A stretch of DNA of 53,470 bases from Gnetum montanum (taxonomy: Eukaryota > Streptophyta > Gnetopsida > Gnetales > Gnetaceae): positions 203,930-257,399 of the forward strand of contig MNCI01028269.1 of assembly GCA_015680685.1 (NCBI GenBank), read 5' to 3'. Below the pieces are notes generated by a model. It saw only the letters and a program-made list of their open reading frames with translations. It did not search any database and was not told the DNA's origin. Shown piece after piece: positions 1-9,232 of the stretch. A program made the position numbers and the translations under genes. Numbering within the stretch: the first letter of the stretch is position 1; each line of letters begins with the position of its first letter.

Positions 1-261
1 TGTAGTTAGAGTTAGTTTTAGTCTCTCAACCCTTCACCCCTTAGCATAGGAGATAAACCAGAAAAGACCAAAAAAATCATATACCTCGGACTTACTTAAC
101 CATACACCATGACAACAACAAGTAAGTCTGGGAAGACAACGATTAATTAACCCCAAGTGCTCGTTGCGGCGTTTAGGCATTTAGTTTGCGGAGTTCAACC
201 AGATCGCGTGTGCTACGCTTGTTTCGTATGGTTGAGTGTAGGGGTACCTCGCCACTCATCA
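1..261 (+). mobile_element. 3' end of an NA-family LTR inserted in a copia gene
   Basis: The segment ends TATGGTTGAGTGTAGGGGTA and then GCCACTCATCA at 261. The same end is found in the LTRs of NA2 (16228, 24461) and, on the minus strand, NA3. It is not followed by a primer-binding site. Copia integrase coding sequence begins directly at 262, so this is the right edge of a solo LTR or a 3' LTR that landed in the copia gene. Its left end lies outside the window, so the duplication (expected GTCCA, 262-266) cannot be confirmed. It retains many more CpG dinucleotides than the other family copies, which suggests a younger insertion. Confidence 0.8.
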
Positions 262-760
262 GTCCATTTGCTAAGTTTCTTCAAGAGAATTGGATTATTG
301 CCCAATACACTATGACTAGTTCTCCAAACCAAAATGGTATGGTAGAGAGAAGAAACTGAACATTGTTGAACATGGTGCAAAGTATGCTTAGCAACTCTAA
401 GCTTCTTAAGTCCTTGAGAATTGAAGCTCTCAAGACTGTTGTGTATATATTAAACCAAGTTCCAACCAAGGCTATCTCAAAGACCATTTGAATTATTGAA
501 AGGTTGAAAACTAAGTTTGTGACGTATACACATTTGGGGATGTGCGTTTGAAGTAAGAGTCTATAATTCACAAGAAAAGAAGTTAAACCCAAGGACCATA
601 AGTGGGTATTTTTTTGGATATGTGAAATGATCTAAGGGATACAGATTTTATTGTCCATCACATAATACTAGGTTTGTCGAATAAATGAATGTTAAATATC
701 TTGAGAATGACTTGATTATTGGGAGTAATTGATCCTGGAACACTATTGCTGAGAAAGATC
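262..760 (+). pseudogene. Ty1/copia integrase, C-terminal part (broken)
   Basis: Translation gives the end of a copia integrase core, including the QNG...VERRN block with the catalytic-region glutamate (about 322-350). It is followed by the conserved LNQVPTKA-type segment and, after a frameshift, the YCPSHNTR-like region (about 648-672). Integrase joins element cDNA to host DNA. Several in-frame stops and at least two frameshifts make it nonfunctional. The N-terminal half is cut off by the LTR ending at 261. The lineage is a plant copia gag-pol; I did not resolve it further. Confidence 0.85.
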
Positions 761-984
761 ATGTAGATGCTCAACCCTCTACTTCAAGTGATAGATTGAT
801 TGTTGTACGCAACATGCCTAGAGCAAAAACACATGAAGAATAATAACCAGTCATTAAAGTTCCACAAATTGCTAATCAAGAAGTAGCAGATCTAGCTAAA
901 TAATAAATACCACAACCTATTGAATAGGCTATTGAACAACATGCTCCTCAAGAGAATGATGAACCAACATTAAAAATATCTACT

Positions 985-1875
985 AGAGTAAGGTGATCAG
1001 TGATTCCTAGTGACTATATAGTGTATCTACAAAAGTTTGACTACAACATAGGAGCTGAAAATGATCTCAAAATGTTTTCACAAGCCATGAGTTGTAAGGT
1101 ATCTAACTTATGGTATGATGCTATGAAAGATGATATGAACTCTATGTCATCTAATGGAGTTTGGGATCTTATCAAGTTGCTTGATGTTGTAAAAGCCATT
1201 GGATGCAAATGGGTATTCAAGAAAAAGAAAGACTCATTAGGCAACATTAAGAGATATAAGGCAAGACTTGTTGCTAAATGGTTCAGTCATAAATAGGGAA
1301 TAGATTACATGGAGACCTTTTCTCCTATATCTAAGAAGGACTCCCTTCGTGTGATTATGGCATTGATTTCCAATTTTGATTTTGAATTACATTAGATGAA
1401 TGTAAAAAAAATTCCTCAATAATGATCTAGAGGAAGAGGTTTGTATGAAATAACTTAAAGGATTTTCCTCTAGTGGTGGTGAGAAATTGGTATGCAAGCT
1501 CAAGAAATCCATATATGGATTAAGATAGGCCTCCTGTCAATGGTATTTAAAATCCCATGATGTCATCACTGCATTTAGTTTTAAAGAGAGCATAATGGAT
1601 CAATGTATACACCAGAAGGTCAATGGGAGAAACATCTATTTCCTTCTCCTATATGTGGATGATATCCTTCTTGTGATCAATGATAATGGATTTCTATATG
1701 AGGCAAAAAAATTTTCCTCTAAGAACTTCAACATGAAGGATATGGGTGAGGCATATTATGTCATTGGCATTAAGATCCATAAGGACAAATTTAGATGTAT
1801 TTTGGGACCATTGTAGGAAACCTATATCAATAATTTTTTAGAGAGGTTTTTGGATGAAAAATTTATCATCGAGTA
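985..1875 (+). pseudogene. Ty1/copia reverse transcriptase (broken)
   Basis: The domain opens with the copia signature around NLWYDAMKDDMNSM and CKWVFKKKKDSLG (1111-1245), then RYKARLVAK. It continues through several frames to the polymerase active-site motif YVDD at 1652-1663, with the following block KDMGEAYYVIGIKI at about 1736-1775. Reverse transcriptase copies element RNA into cDNA. Three or more frameshifts and stops (for example after SHK at 1294) show it is dead. It lies between integrase upstream and RNase H downstream, which is the copia order. Confidence 0.9.
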
Positions 1876-2620
1876 TAACACCCATTATGAAGGGTGACAA
1901 GTTTGAACCAATGCCTAGGAATCATTTAGGAAAAAGGAAGATGAACAATGTTCCATATGCTTTAGCTATTGGAAGCCTAATGTATGCTCAGGTGTACATA
2001 AGACTTGACATTACATTTGCTATTGGAATGTTGGGCAACTATTAGAGTAATCCAAGCATTGACTACTAGAGAGCTACAAAGAAGATGATGAGGTACCTTC
2101 AAGGTACAAAAGATTACATGCTTATGGATAGATGAACTAACAATTTGGAGGTGATTGACTACTCTAATTCAAACTTTGCTAGCTATGTTAATTCAAGGAA
2201 ATCAACATCTGGTTATGTTTTTATGCTGGCTAGACAAGCTATATCTATGAGGAGAGGAAAGAAAACTTTGGTTGCTACTGATACAATGGAGGTAGAGATT
2301 GTTTCTTATTTTGAGGCTACTTCACATGGTGTATAGTTGAAGAGTTTTATGTTAGGCCTTAGAATTGTAGATTCTATATCTAGGCCATTAAGAATATTTT
2401 GCGATAATTCAGCTACTATCTTTATGGCTAAGAATAATAAGAGTGGTAGTCGAAGTAAATACATCAACATAAAGTACTTAGCCATAAGGGAATGTATTAA
2501 GGAATAGAAAGTGGTCATTGAGCATATAAGCACTAAATTGATGATGGTTGATCCTTTGACAAAAGGAATGTCATCGAAGTCATTTAAGGATCATGTAATT
2601 TAGGTGGGACTTGATTCTAT
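1876..2620 (+). pseudogene. Ty1/copia connection and RNase H domain, with the gag-pol C-terminus
   Basis: The segment reads IGSLMYAQV (1960-1992), YLQGTKDYMLM (2096-2128), NSRKSTSGYVFML (2190-2228) and ATSHGV (2319-2336). It ends with the VIEHIST and KSFKDHV blocks (2515-2600) typical of the end of plant copia polyproteins. The usual acidic pair of the YSDSDFA motif reads YSNSNFA here (2158-2178), so catalytic aspartates are replaced by asparagine, consistent with G-to-A changes. Stops occur at 2043, 2068 and 2336. RNase H removes the RNA strand during cDNA synthesis; this copy cannot. Confidence 0.88.
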
Positions 2621-2920
2621 AATGTAGTTTATTTGTACATACAATTTTACAATCTTAATGAAACTTTTATTCAATTGTGATGTTTTCTCATATTTAGTTT
2701 GTGCATACAATAATTAGAGAAAATTCACATATGACAATACCTAGAATGAACATTAGGTTTATTCACAAAGTTTAGTTACCATATAAGGAATTAAGTTTTA
2801 GAAATAATACATTGTAATACATGGAAGATAATACTCACATTCAAAGAAACCATCGTCATGATTCATGTATTTATTTCTTGAAAGTTGGGTTTGATGGATA
2901 TTAGGTTAAATATGAAGACT

Positions 2921-2930
2921 AAGTGGGAGA
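2921..2930 (+). other. Polypurine tract of the copia element
   Basis: AAGTGGGAGA stands immediately before TGTAATC, the likely start of the 3' LTR. This is the usual place and composition for the plus-strand primer of a plant copia element. Confidence 0.75.
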
Positions 2931-3091
2931 ATGTAATCATTTATGCATTATGAAAATTTTGAATGTAATCATTTATGCATTATGAAAAGTTTCAATGTAA
3001 CGGTTTATGCGTTATTTAAAATTCAATGTAACTATTTACATGTTATGAAAAGTTTCAATGTAATTGTTTATGTGTTATAGAAAATAAATAG
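2930..3091 (+). repeat. Five-copy 32-bp tandem array at the LTR start
   Basis: Units begin with AATGTAA at 2930, 2962, 2994, 3025 and 3057, giving spacings of 32, 32, 31 and 32. Each reads roughly AATGTAATCATTTATGCATT followed by ATGAAAAGTTTC. The first two are nearly identical and later ones diverge. The array occupies the U3 start of the LTR. Confidence 0.9.
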
Positions 3092-3480
3092 TTTCAAATT
3101 TAAAACCAACTAAATTTATTATAATAGTTTCCACAAGAATGGTCTTATATTTCACATTTAAATCAGAATTTAATCTTTGGTAAGATATTTTCTGGCCTAT
3201 AAAATGTTCTTGATGGGAGAACAAATGATATTAGAAGATATCAAACTCATGGCAATGTTACAATTTTGGTCCCTATCACAAATACTCAAAGTATGCATAC
3301 ACCATCATTGTTAAGCATTAGTGTGATAGAAGAATCCAAGACACTCTCTAAAACTTATTCACGTAGTCCAAACAAGAGCATCAATGGCTGGAGATCAGTT
3401 TTCCATTTATTTTCGCAATTCGGTGAGATGCACATTTTGATTGATGTTTTATAGAAAATTTTTCTTACAAATAGGACCTA
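2932..3480 (+). mobile_element. Copia 3' LTR, start (right end not found)
   Basis: The LTR starts TGTAATCATTTATG just after the polypurine tract, about 310 bases beyond the polyprotein end. It opens with a tandem array (2930-3091) and has a TATA-like box at 3198-3204. I could not find its CA terminus because the 5' LTR is outside the window. The end given here is approximate. A 62-codon open frame at 3266-3454 lies in the expected R/U5 region and has no recognisable domain, so I treat it as non-coding. Confidence 0.6.
3198..3204 (+). promoter_or_regulatory. Probable TATA box of the copia LTR
   Basis: TATAAAA lies in the context GGCCTATAAAATG, about 265 bases into the LTR and downstream of the tandem array. 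This is a normal position for an LTR promoter. Confidence 0.5.
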
Positions 3481-3507
3481 AAAAAAATTTGTTGTTTCGC
3501 TCAAGTA

Positions 3508-3727
3508 AAATTCAAATATTTTAACCATAACATACCTTCATAACCTAACCCTTTAGCCTTCCTACATAGTGAGGAGAAGATGACCTTTGCAGGACATTAA
3601 AATATTCTTGACCTATTTGGATCTCTCTATTGTATAAATACAAATTGAAATATTATAACCATAACATGACTTCATAGCCTAACCCTCTAGACCTCCTAAA
3701 TAGTAAGGAGAGGATGACCCCTCAAGG
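3508..3727. repeat. Diverged direct repeat, about 85 bp, spaced 134 bp
   Basis: The segment at 3508-3592 (AAATTCAAATATT, then AACCATAACAT, CCTAACCC and GAGGATGACC-like ends) is repeated at 3642-3727 with scattered substitutions. No coding content was recognised. The surrounding 3230-4130 is otherwise AT-rich DNA without a feature I can name. Confidence 0.75.
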
Positions 3728-4130
3728 CTTATCATGTAATTGAGAAATTGAAGATAATAATAGTCACAAAGTTTGCATGGGATACTAGCGAGTAGGCAAT
3801 AATCCCATTCAAATAGGATTTATGTTGAGCAAGGTTGAATTATAATGTTCTAATTTGATCTTAAAAATAAAAATTATATTCTAACCCTCCCAATCTATCA
3901 AATATTAGTTCAAGAATATACAAGATAACAAAATATAAATCAATTAAGGAATATTACATTAACGAAAAATACTTAGTTACAACTCATTGTAAAAAAAGTT
4001 ATATTAGAAAACAATTTTTTAAACAACCATCCCACAATATAAATTAATGCAATAAGAAAATAAGCATGAAGCACATGTCTTTTCTTTTAAATTTAACAAT
4101 GAGCTTAGTTATATATTTATAATATATTTA

Positions 4131-4533
4131 TATCATCATCATCATCATAGCCTTGTCACAATCAAATGGGGTCAGCTACATGAGTTCTTTTTTGTCATTC
4201 ACCTCTATGAAGAGCTAGATCTTTGTTTATTTATAGTTGCTTCAAATCATCCTTGATTTTTTTTTCAATGTCTTCTTTGGTCTTCTTTTCAGTAGCTTTC
4301 TTGAAATAGTGATGTAGCAACCTTTGCTTATAGGCTCATTATCTAATCTTCTTTGTACGTATCCAAACCATCTAAGTTGTCATTCTTGTAGCTTATCTAA
4401 AATAGAAGTCACTCCAAGTCTTCCTCTAATATATTTATTATGTAGTTTATCTTTTCTAGTAACCACATTGATTTGTTGTTGATACCTCTTTTGTATTACC
4501 CAATATTTAGCACCATATAAATTAGTAGGTGGT
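4131..4533 (-). mobile_element. 5'-truncated RTE-type LINE, 3' end
   Basis: Read on the minus strand, an open frame (4565-4380) contains NLYGAKYWVIQKRY and IRGRLGV...LQE. After stops it runs into an LRW-G-V-RR segment (about 4385-4360). I know these as the C-terminal region of plant RTE-clade LINE reverse transcriptases. The 3' end reads GCTGACCCCATTTGATTGTG, then ACAAGGCT and a (ATG)n tail, the usual RTE 3' terminus. Only the last 0.4 kb is present. An internal gap after QQINVV suggests a further small deletion. Target-site duplication was not resolved. Confidence 0.75.
4132..4148 (-). repeat. (ATG)n 3' tail of the LINE
   Basis: TATCATCATCATCATCAT on the plus strand directly abuts the LINE 3' end. 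It is a trinucleotide tail rather than poly(A), as expected for RTE elements. Confidence 0.75.
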
Positions 4534-5725
4534 GAGTTAAAAAAATTTATGAGGATCATGTACAATAGCTAAAGAGAGTTGGTAGAGATTGAAAAAAATG
4601 TAAAAAAAAAAAAAAAAAGATACTTCAAAATATTGAAGAAACTACTAAAAATGAACTACAAAAAAGATAAAAATGATAAACATAAAAAGTAGCATGAAGT
4701 GTTTTAAGGGAATTCACCCCTCATCAACATAGATTTGATGTTGGATGCATGCCAAAAATAGGGATGGTTGCAAACAAGTTATAAGAAAAACTTGGTTCTT
4801 TTTGAAAAAAAATAGTAGACATAAGTTAGAAAGAAAAAAAATAGCAACCCTCACATTTGAAAGTATGAGGTTGAACTAACTATTCTAAGATCAGAAAGTG
4901 TAAACATCAAAATTGAATCTACTATAACATCAAGAACCTTTGTAGTTTGAGAATTTCTCCAATAGATGATACGTTTAGGGAATACATCTGCGAGATGTGG
5001 ATCTTGTTGTCAAAGTCATAAGAGTTCAAGGTCCCTCACATTTAAGAATTTAGTTAAAGGACCAAAATCCATGAAGAGAACGAGAGGGATCCAATTGGTG
5101 TTGTACATGCTTCCTTTGAAAACCTGAAGGAGAGTAGCTTCATATGAAGTAGAAAATTTACATAGCATCATTTGATTAACTAGTTATACTCCACCATGAC
5201 TTGGACACACATAGTTTAGTCTAAAATAATTTGAACATTAATGAATTATGTCATTCTAACAAAGCAAGAGCTATATTGGCTAGTAGAAGTAGTGGGAGAA
5301 ACAATAGTAATTGCAAAATTATCATTGCTGCTCTTGGATCTATAACTCAAAAAAACTTGTAGGTGCCCAATAAGAAGTTCTTAATTGGTCATGAAATCTA
5401 GAACCTCAAAGGTTCTAAATTACATCTTTAGCCAACAAATGTGAAGAGGGAAGAAGCTTCATAAGTTAAAAATTTTATATGAATCACATGTAGTGGCTAA
5501 AGAGAGTTGGTAGAGGCTAAACAAAATGTAGAAAAAGCAAAGATATTGCAAAATATTGAATAAACTACTAATAATGAACTACAAAAGAGGTAAAAATGTT
5601 ACACATTAGAAGCAACATGAAGCACTTTCAAGAAATTTCATCCCTCATAAGTGTACTTTTTTAATGCTAAATGCATACCAAAATAGGGATGGTAGTAGAC
5701 AATTTATAGGAAGAACTTAGCTCAA
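4534..5725. repeat. Two diverged copies of a 230-260 bp segment
   Basis: The segment 4534-4790 (GTTAAAAAAATTTATGA, AAAGAGAGTTGGTAGAG, AATATTGAA, AATGAACTACAAAA, CATGAAG, AATAGGGATGGT) recurs in the same orientation at 5461-5725 with the same block order. The first copy carries a run of 17 A (4602-4618) that the second lacks. The LINE ends exactly where the first copy begins. The 670 bases between the copies hold no feature I recognise. Confidence 0.75.
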
Positions 5726-7500
5726 TAATAGATCCATCTAAGCAAAAGTAATTTAGCAAGGGATAGAAGTTTTAACAGTAAATGTAGTAGAAGGAATGCC
5801 TAATTATAATCTCAAAGAAAGACCACATAGCCTCTCCAACATCATGATCAACTAAGGAGCTTTCTATGTAGTCAATTAGATCAACTAATGATCATGAATT
5901 ACAACCCCTTACTTATGTAACCTAAGGGAGAACACTATTCAATAATTTTTCATTTTAGTAGGTTGCATAACTACTTCATTCTTAAGTGTTACAAAGAAAG
6001 CCATAATGATAAGAGCCTAGTAGGTGCATCTTTTTTCTTAGCACAAAATTTGTCAAAATTTGTTGAATATCAAGATAGGTGTATTCATAAGAATTAAGAA
6101 AGTTTAGTAGAATTTTTTCAAACGGTACTAGCATTAACAAATGAGGTGAGAATTATCAACAAGGCTACAAGAAGCGGGAACAACTTGTGTTCCCATAATC
6201 TCATTGCTTAGCAAGATAAGGTATCAATCAACAAGAAAGAAAAGAGAGATGCTTCAATGATCAACTGACTAATAAATTCCTTATTTCCATGAGTATCCAA
6301 TTACTTTCCAACAACTGTAGCTTTATAATAAGAAGCTTTCTTATTCGGGTGCACAAGTAAACTTCTAAGCATCCACCTAGCAATAGGAACTTCCTTGGAA
6401 ATATTCTAATGCACTGAGGGACTTTAGCCAAGGAATAACCCCATAGTTACCATATCTTTAGACTTTAATCAAGGTATAGGTGTTCATCCTTACAAATAGT
6501 TGGATTCTGTTTAATAGCATCAATTCTTGGGCATGGCTTTCTAAGCCATTACATTGCTTCCACCCTCATGCAAACATGTTGCTTGGAACCTTACTAAAGA
6601 GCTTACCATTGCTTGTGAGCCTCTTCATTAAGTTAGTTTCCCAAGCATGAATTGACACACTGTAAGCACCTCTATACCCCTAGATTATGGTTGATGTAGT
6701 TGTTGAAGCGCAATTTTAAGTCCCTGTTTAGAAGGTTAAAGTAGTTTACTAGTTACTTTCACCAAAAACACAATAAATAATCCATCCATTGACATAAGAG
6801 AGACACAAACAATAGGATAAAGCCCACCTTACTCATATATTTAGGACTAGGAAGATCATTTCCCTATGCTCTCACCTAGGTACAAGCTTTTTATATGATA
6901 CGATGATATGAGCCTTTTAGTGTGTCTCGTTAGGGGTAGGGGAATTAGTACATGGGATTGGCCAACACCTCCAGAGATGGATGCATTGGTTGTTCCAAGC
7001 CACATTCAAATAATTAAACAACTTTAAGAATTCAAGAATATATACTAAAATCTACAACATGTTTTGATCTTCAAAATAAGGAAAATCAACACATAAATGT
7101 CACATTCCTAGCCATGGAGATAGAAGGGTGGAGGGGAGGGGAGAGTCATTCAAACCAAATCAATATCAACTACACTCAACTATGGATCATGTAAGGAAAA
7201 ATTTCTTCATCAAGTCTTATTCCCTCAAATTGATGAAGGGATTTAGCTCACAAAGGTTATGTGAAAGGAGTTTCATCTAACTGTTCACTCTCGAAGGTTT
7301 TTCCTTGTAGCCTTTCTTGTTCCTCATAGTTTGCCTTCTTGCCTTAGTCACAAAGTTTCATTATGTAGCAACCTTCTTACTTATCTACTCACTTGATTAT
7401 TTCATTTTCAAGTTTGTTATAGTAAATCCACAATGCAATTTAGCTTTATGGTGTAGTTTTCAAATTAATTTCCTCTATTTTTGAACAATTAGTTAGTATA
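5726..7500. other. About 1.8 kb with nothing recognised
   Basis: Both strands are interrupted by stops throughout. No retroelement motif, LTR terminus or simple repeat was found. By position it may be the decayed interior of NA0, or an older insertion in it. Confidence 0.4.
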
Positions 7501-8061
7501 ATGGCTATAATATACTTAATTTTTGGTCCATTTAATAGATAAATGGAAAAATGGTGTCAAGGATAAGAAGCTTTGTTACTTGATAAGTAAATTACTAGCA
7601 AGATCCTAAGGGCTAGAATTTCTCCTTGTGGAAGATACCACCATCACTTTCCTCTAGGACAACTATTTGAGATACTTTCTTTCATTGCGCAAGCTCATGC
7701 CTTGTTTCCATAACAACATCCCTTCTAACATGAGCTTCTGTTGGTTGGTATGGCATGGTCATGTGCTTTGTGATGTAGTACCCTTCTTGTACATGGCCAA
7801 GGTTTAAACTTATGACAGTTGCTTGTAGCATTGATGAAGTAGAATGTTTTGGAGGTAACACAATGTTGTCCTATGAATCTTTCCACTTAGTTGTTCATCT
7901 TGGTAAAAGAAAATTGTGAAGTCAAGATAATATGGATTAGTGTGAACGTAGGAGATTCTAGTTTGCATGGGTGGAATCTAGTCTTCTTCATTATATTTCA
8001 TGTCATAACTCTTATTAAATTCATTAGCAAGTGGTGATTTCTCCTTATTTGCAGAAGCCAT
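7500..8061 (-). pseudogene. NA0 gag, N-terminal remnant
   Basis: On the minus strand an ATG at 8061 starts MASANKEKSPLANEF. Further on come blocks that resemble the NA1 gag N-terminus (9233 onward), for example a VVMETRHE block in NA0 against YVMETSHE in NA1, each followed by VVLEE. Stops and frame changes occur. The reading becomes unrecognisable left of about 7500, so the capsid part is missing or decayed. This gag lies 3' of a PBS, in the order expected for a minus-strand element whose 5' LTR was at 8203 and beyond. NA0 and NA1 share a MAS start; NA2 and NA3 share MSLS. Confidence 0.6.
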
Positions 8062-8182
8062 ATTAAATGTTTAATGCTTTAAGTGTGTACTTTGGAAAAA
8101 TTTATTTAAGTGTGGAGGATTTGGTTGATGATTCTTAACACAAAAAACTTTGTAAAATCAACTACCTAATGAACACTAACAC

Positions 8183-8202
8183 ATCCCCAACAATAGTACC
8201 AA
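8183..8202 (-). other. Primer-binding site of NA0 (tRNA-Asp type)
   Basis: The minus strand reads TTGGTACTATTGTTGGGGA, which matches the plant tRNA-Asp complement TGGCGCCGTTGCCGGGGA except for transitions. It directly follows the LTR terminus TCATCA (8208-8203). Confidence 0.7.
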
Positions 8203-8216
8203 TGATGAGCGATTGG
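8203..8216 (-). mobile_element. 14-bp remnant of the NA0 5' LTR end
   Basis: TGATGAGCGATTGG (plus strand) resembles the reverse complement of the family LTR end (TGATGAGTGGCTAGG in NA2). It sits between the NA0 PBS and the first base of the NA1 LTR. The rest of the NA0 LTR should lie beyond the right end of NA1, which is deleted. The last five bases, ATTGG (8212-8216), are the candidate NA1 target site. Confidence 0.6.
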
Positions 8217-9099
8217 TGATAAAATGCATTTTACATAGGCTATGATATCAGTTTGCTGATATTGAAGCTATGATATCACATATTTGATTTCGAAGCCCTT
8301 GCTATGACATCAGACATCCAATATCGTGGAACAAGTGCCTGCCTATAAATATGATACTTAGGTGCATGATCCAACACACAATTCAGTCAACCTGTATCAA
8401 AACTCTTGTAGTTTAATTTCGTAGCTTAGCGATAGAGTGAATGCCTATAGTGTGGTGTTGAGTAGTTGTCTAGAATGTTTATTTGAGTGAAGTGTACTTA
8501 GACATAGTTCATGATGAAAATAAAGATTCAGATTGTTTTTCATCATTACAACATCCACTTAGCTTTACCATTTTACTTAGCGTAGTTTTTATTATTTCCT
8601 TAGCTTAACCATGTATATTTTCAATACTTTACTTTCTTTATTCATTAGTAAAGTGGAATGAGTACGATTGGTTTCAAGTGTTACATGTAATCATTTGGTA
8701 ACCTAGTAGTGGTTTCACTTGATTCGCTTAGTAGTGAACTCATTTGGTAATCCCAGTAATGGTTACATGAGCCCAAGGCATGTATGATAAGCCAGGAATG
8801 GATACTCATCTCACTAGGCTAGAATAGATTATTTTACTATTTTCCTTAGACTTAGAATTATTTTCACATTTTACCATCGTAGATAGAAGACATGGCCAAC
8901 ACAACATCAGTGATCATATACCTCACAGTGAGTTAAACCATACACCTAGATTTTACTAGTTCACATGGGAAGATAATGATCCTGAAATTTAATCAATTAC
9001 TACCATAATCACATTGCTTCATCCATGGATTATGATTAGGCTATGCATGAATACTCATAACTTGTATGGTTGGGTGTTGAATTACTCCACTGCTCATCA
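8217..9099 (+). mobile_element. NA1 5' LTR
   Basis: It starts TGATAAAATG, ends ACTGCTCATCA, is 883 bp long and is followed by a PBS. Its 3' half matches the partial 3' LTR at 51961-52478. It contains GATATC-type boxes (8243-8326) and a TATA box (8344-8351). Confidence 0.88.
8243..8351 (+). promoter_or_regulatory. NA1 LTR promoter: GATATC boxes and TATA
   Basis: GATATCA, TGATATTG, GATATCAC and CAATATCG occur at 8245-8326. They are followed by TATAAATA at 8344-8351. The same arrangement appears in all other NA LTRs and again before ORF2. Confidence 0.65.
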
Positions 9100-9100
9100 T

Positions 9101-9119
9101 TGGCACCATTTCCGGGGAC
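9101..9119 (+). other. NA1 primer-binding site (tRNA-Asp type)
   Basis: TGGCACCATTTCCGGGGAC differs from the tRNA-Asp complement TGGCGCCGTTGCCGGGGAC at three bases, two of them G-to-A in former CpG sites. It begins two bases after the LTR terminus CA. Confidence 0.85.
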
Positions 9120-9232
9120 TTATCAATGTATGCTGAGTAATAGATTACACAAAGTTCATTGTACTTGAAACACAAAGTTAAAATTTATAAATCTAACTAA
9201 GAACACTTTAAAAAAATGTATTAAAGCATGAC

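Noticed and set aside
281-592. 103-codon minus-strand open frame
   Set aside because: It is the reverse shadow of copia integrase, whose conserved blocks are on the plus strand.
2930-3091. CRISPR-like array (32-bp units)
   Set aside because: Units are directly abutting with no spacers, and the context is a plant LTR.
4602-4618. Poly(A) tail of a retroposon
   Set aside because: The A17 run lies inside one copy of a direct repeat, with no element body ending there, and is absent in the other copy.
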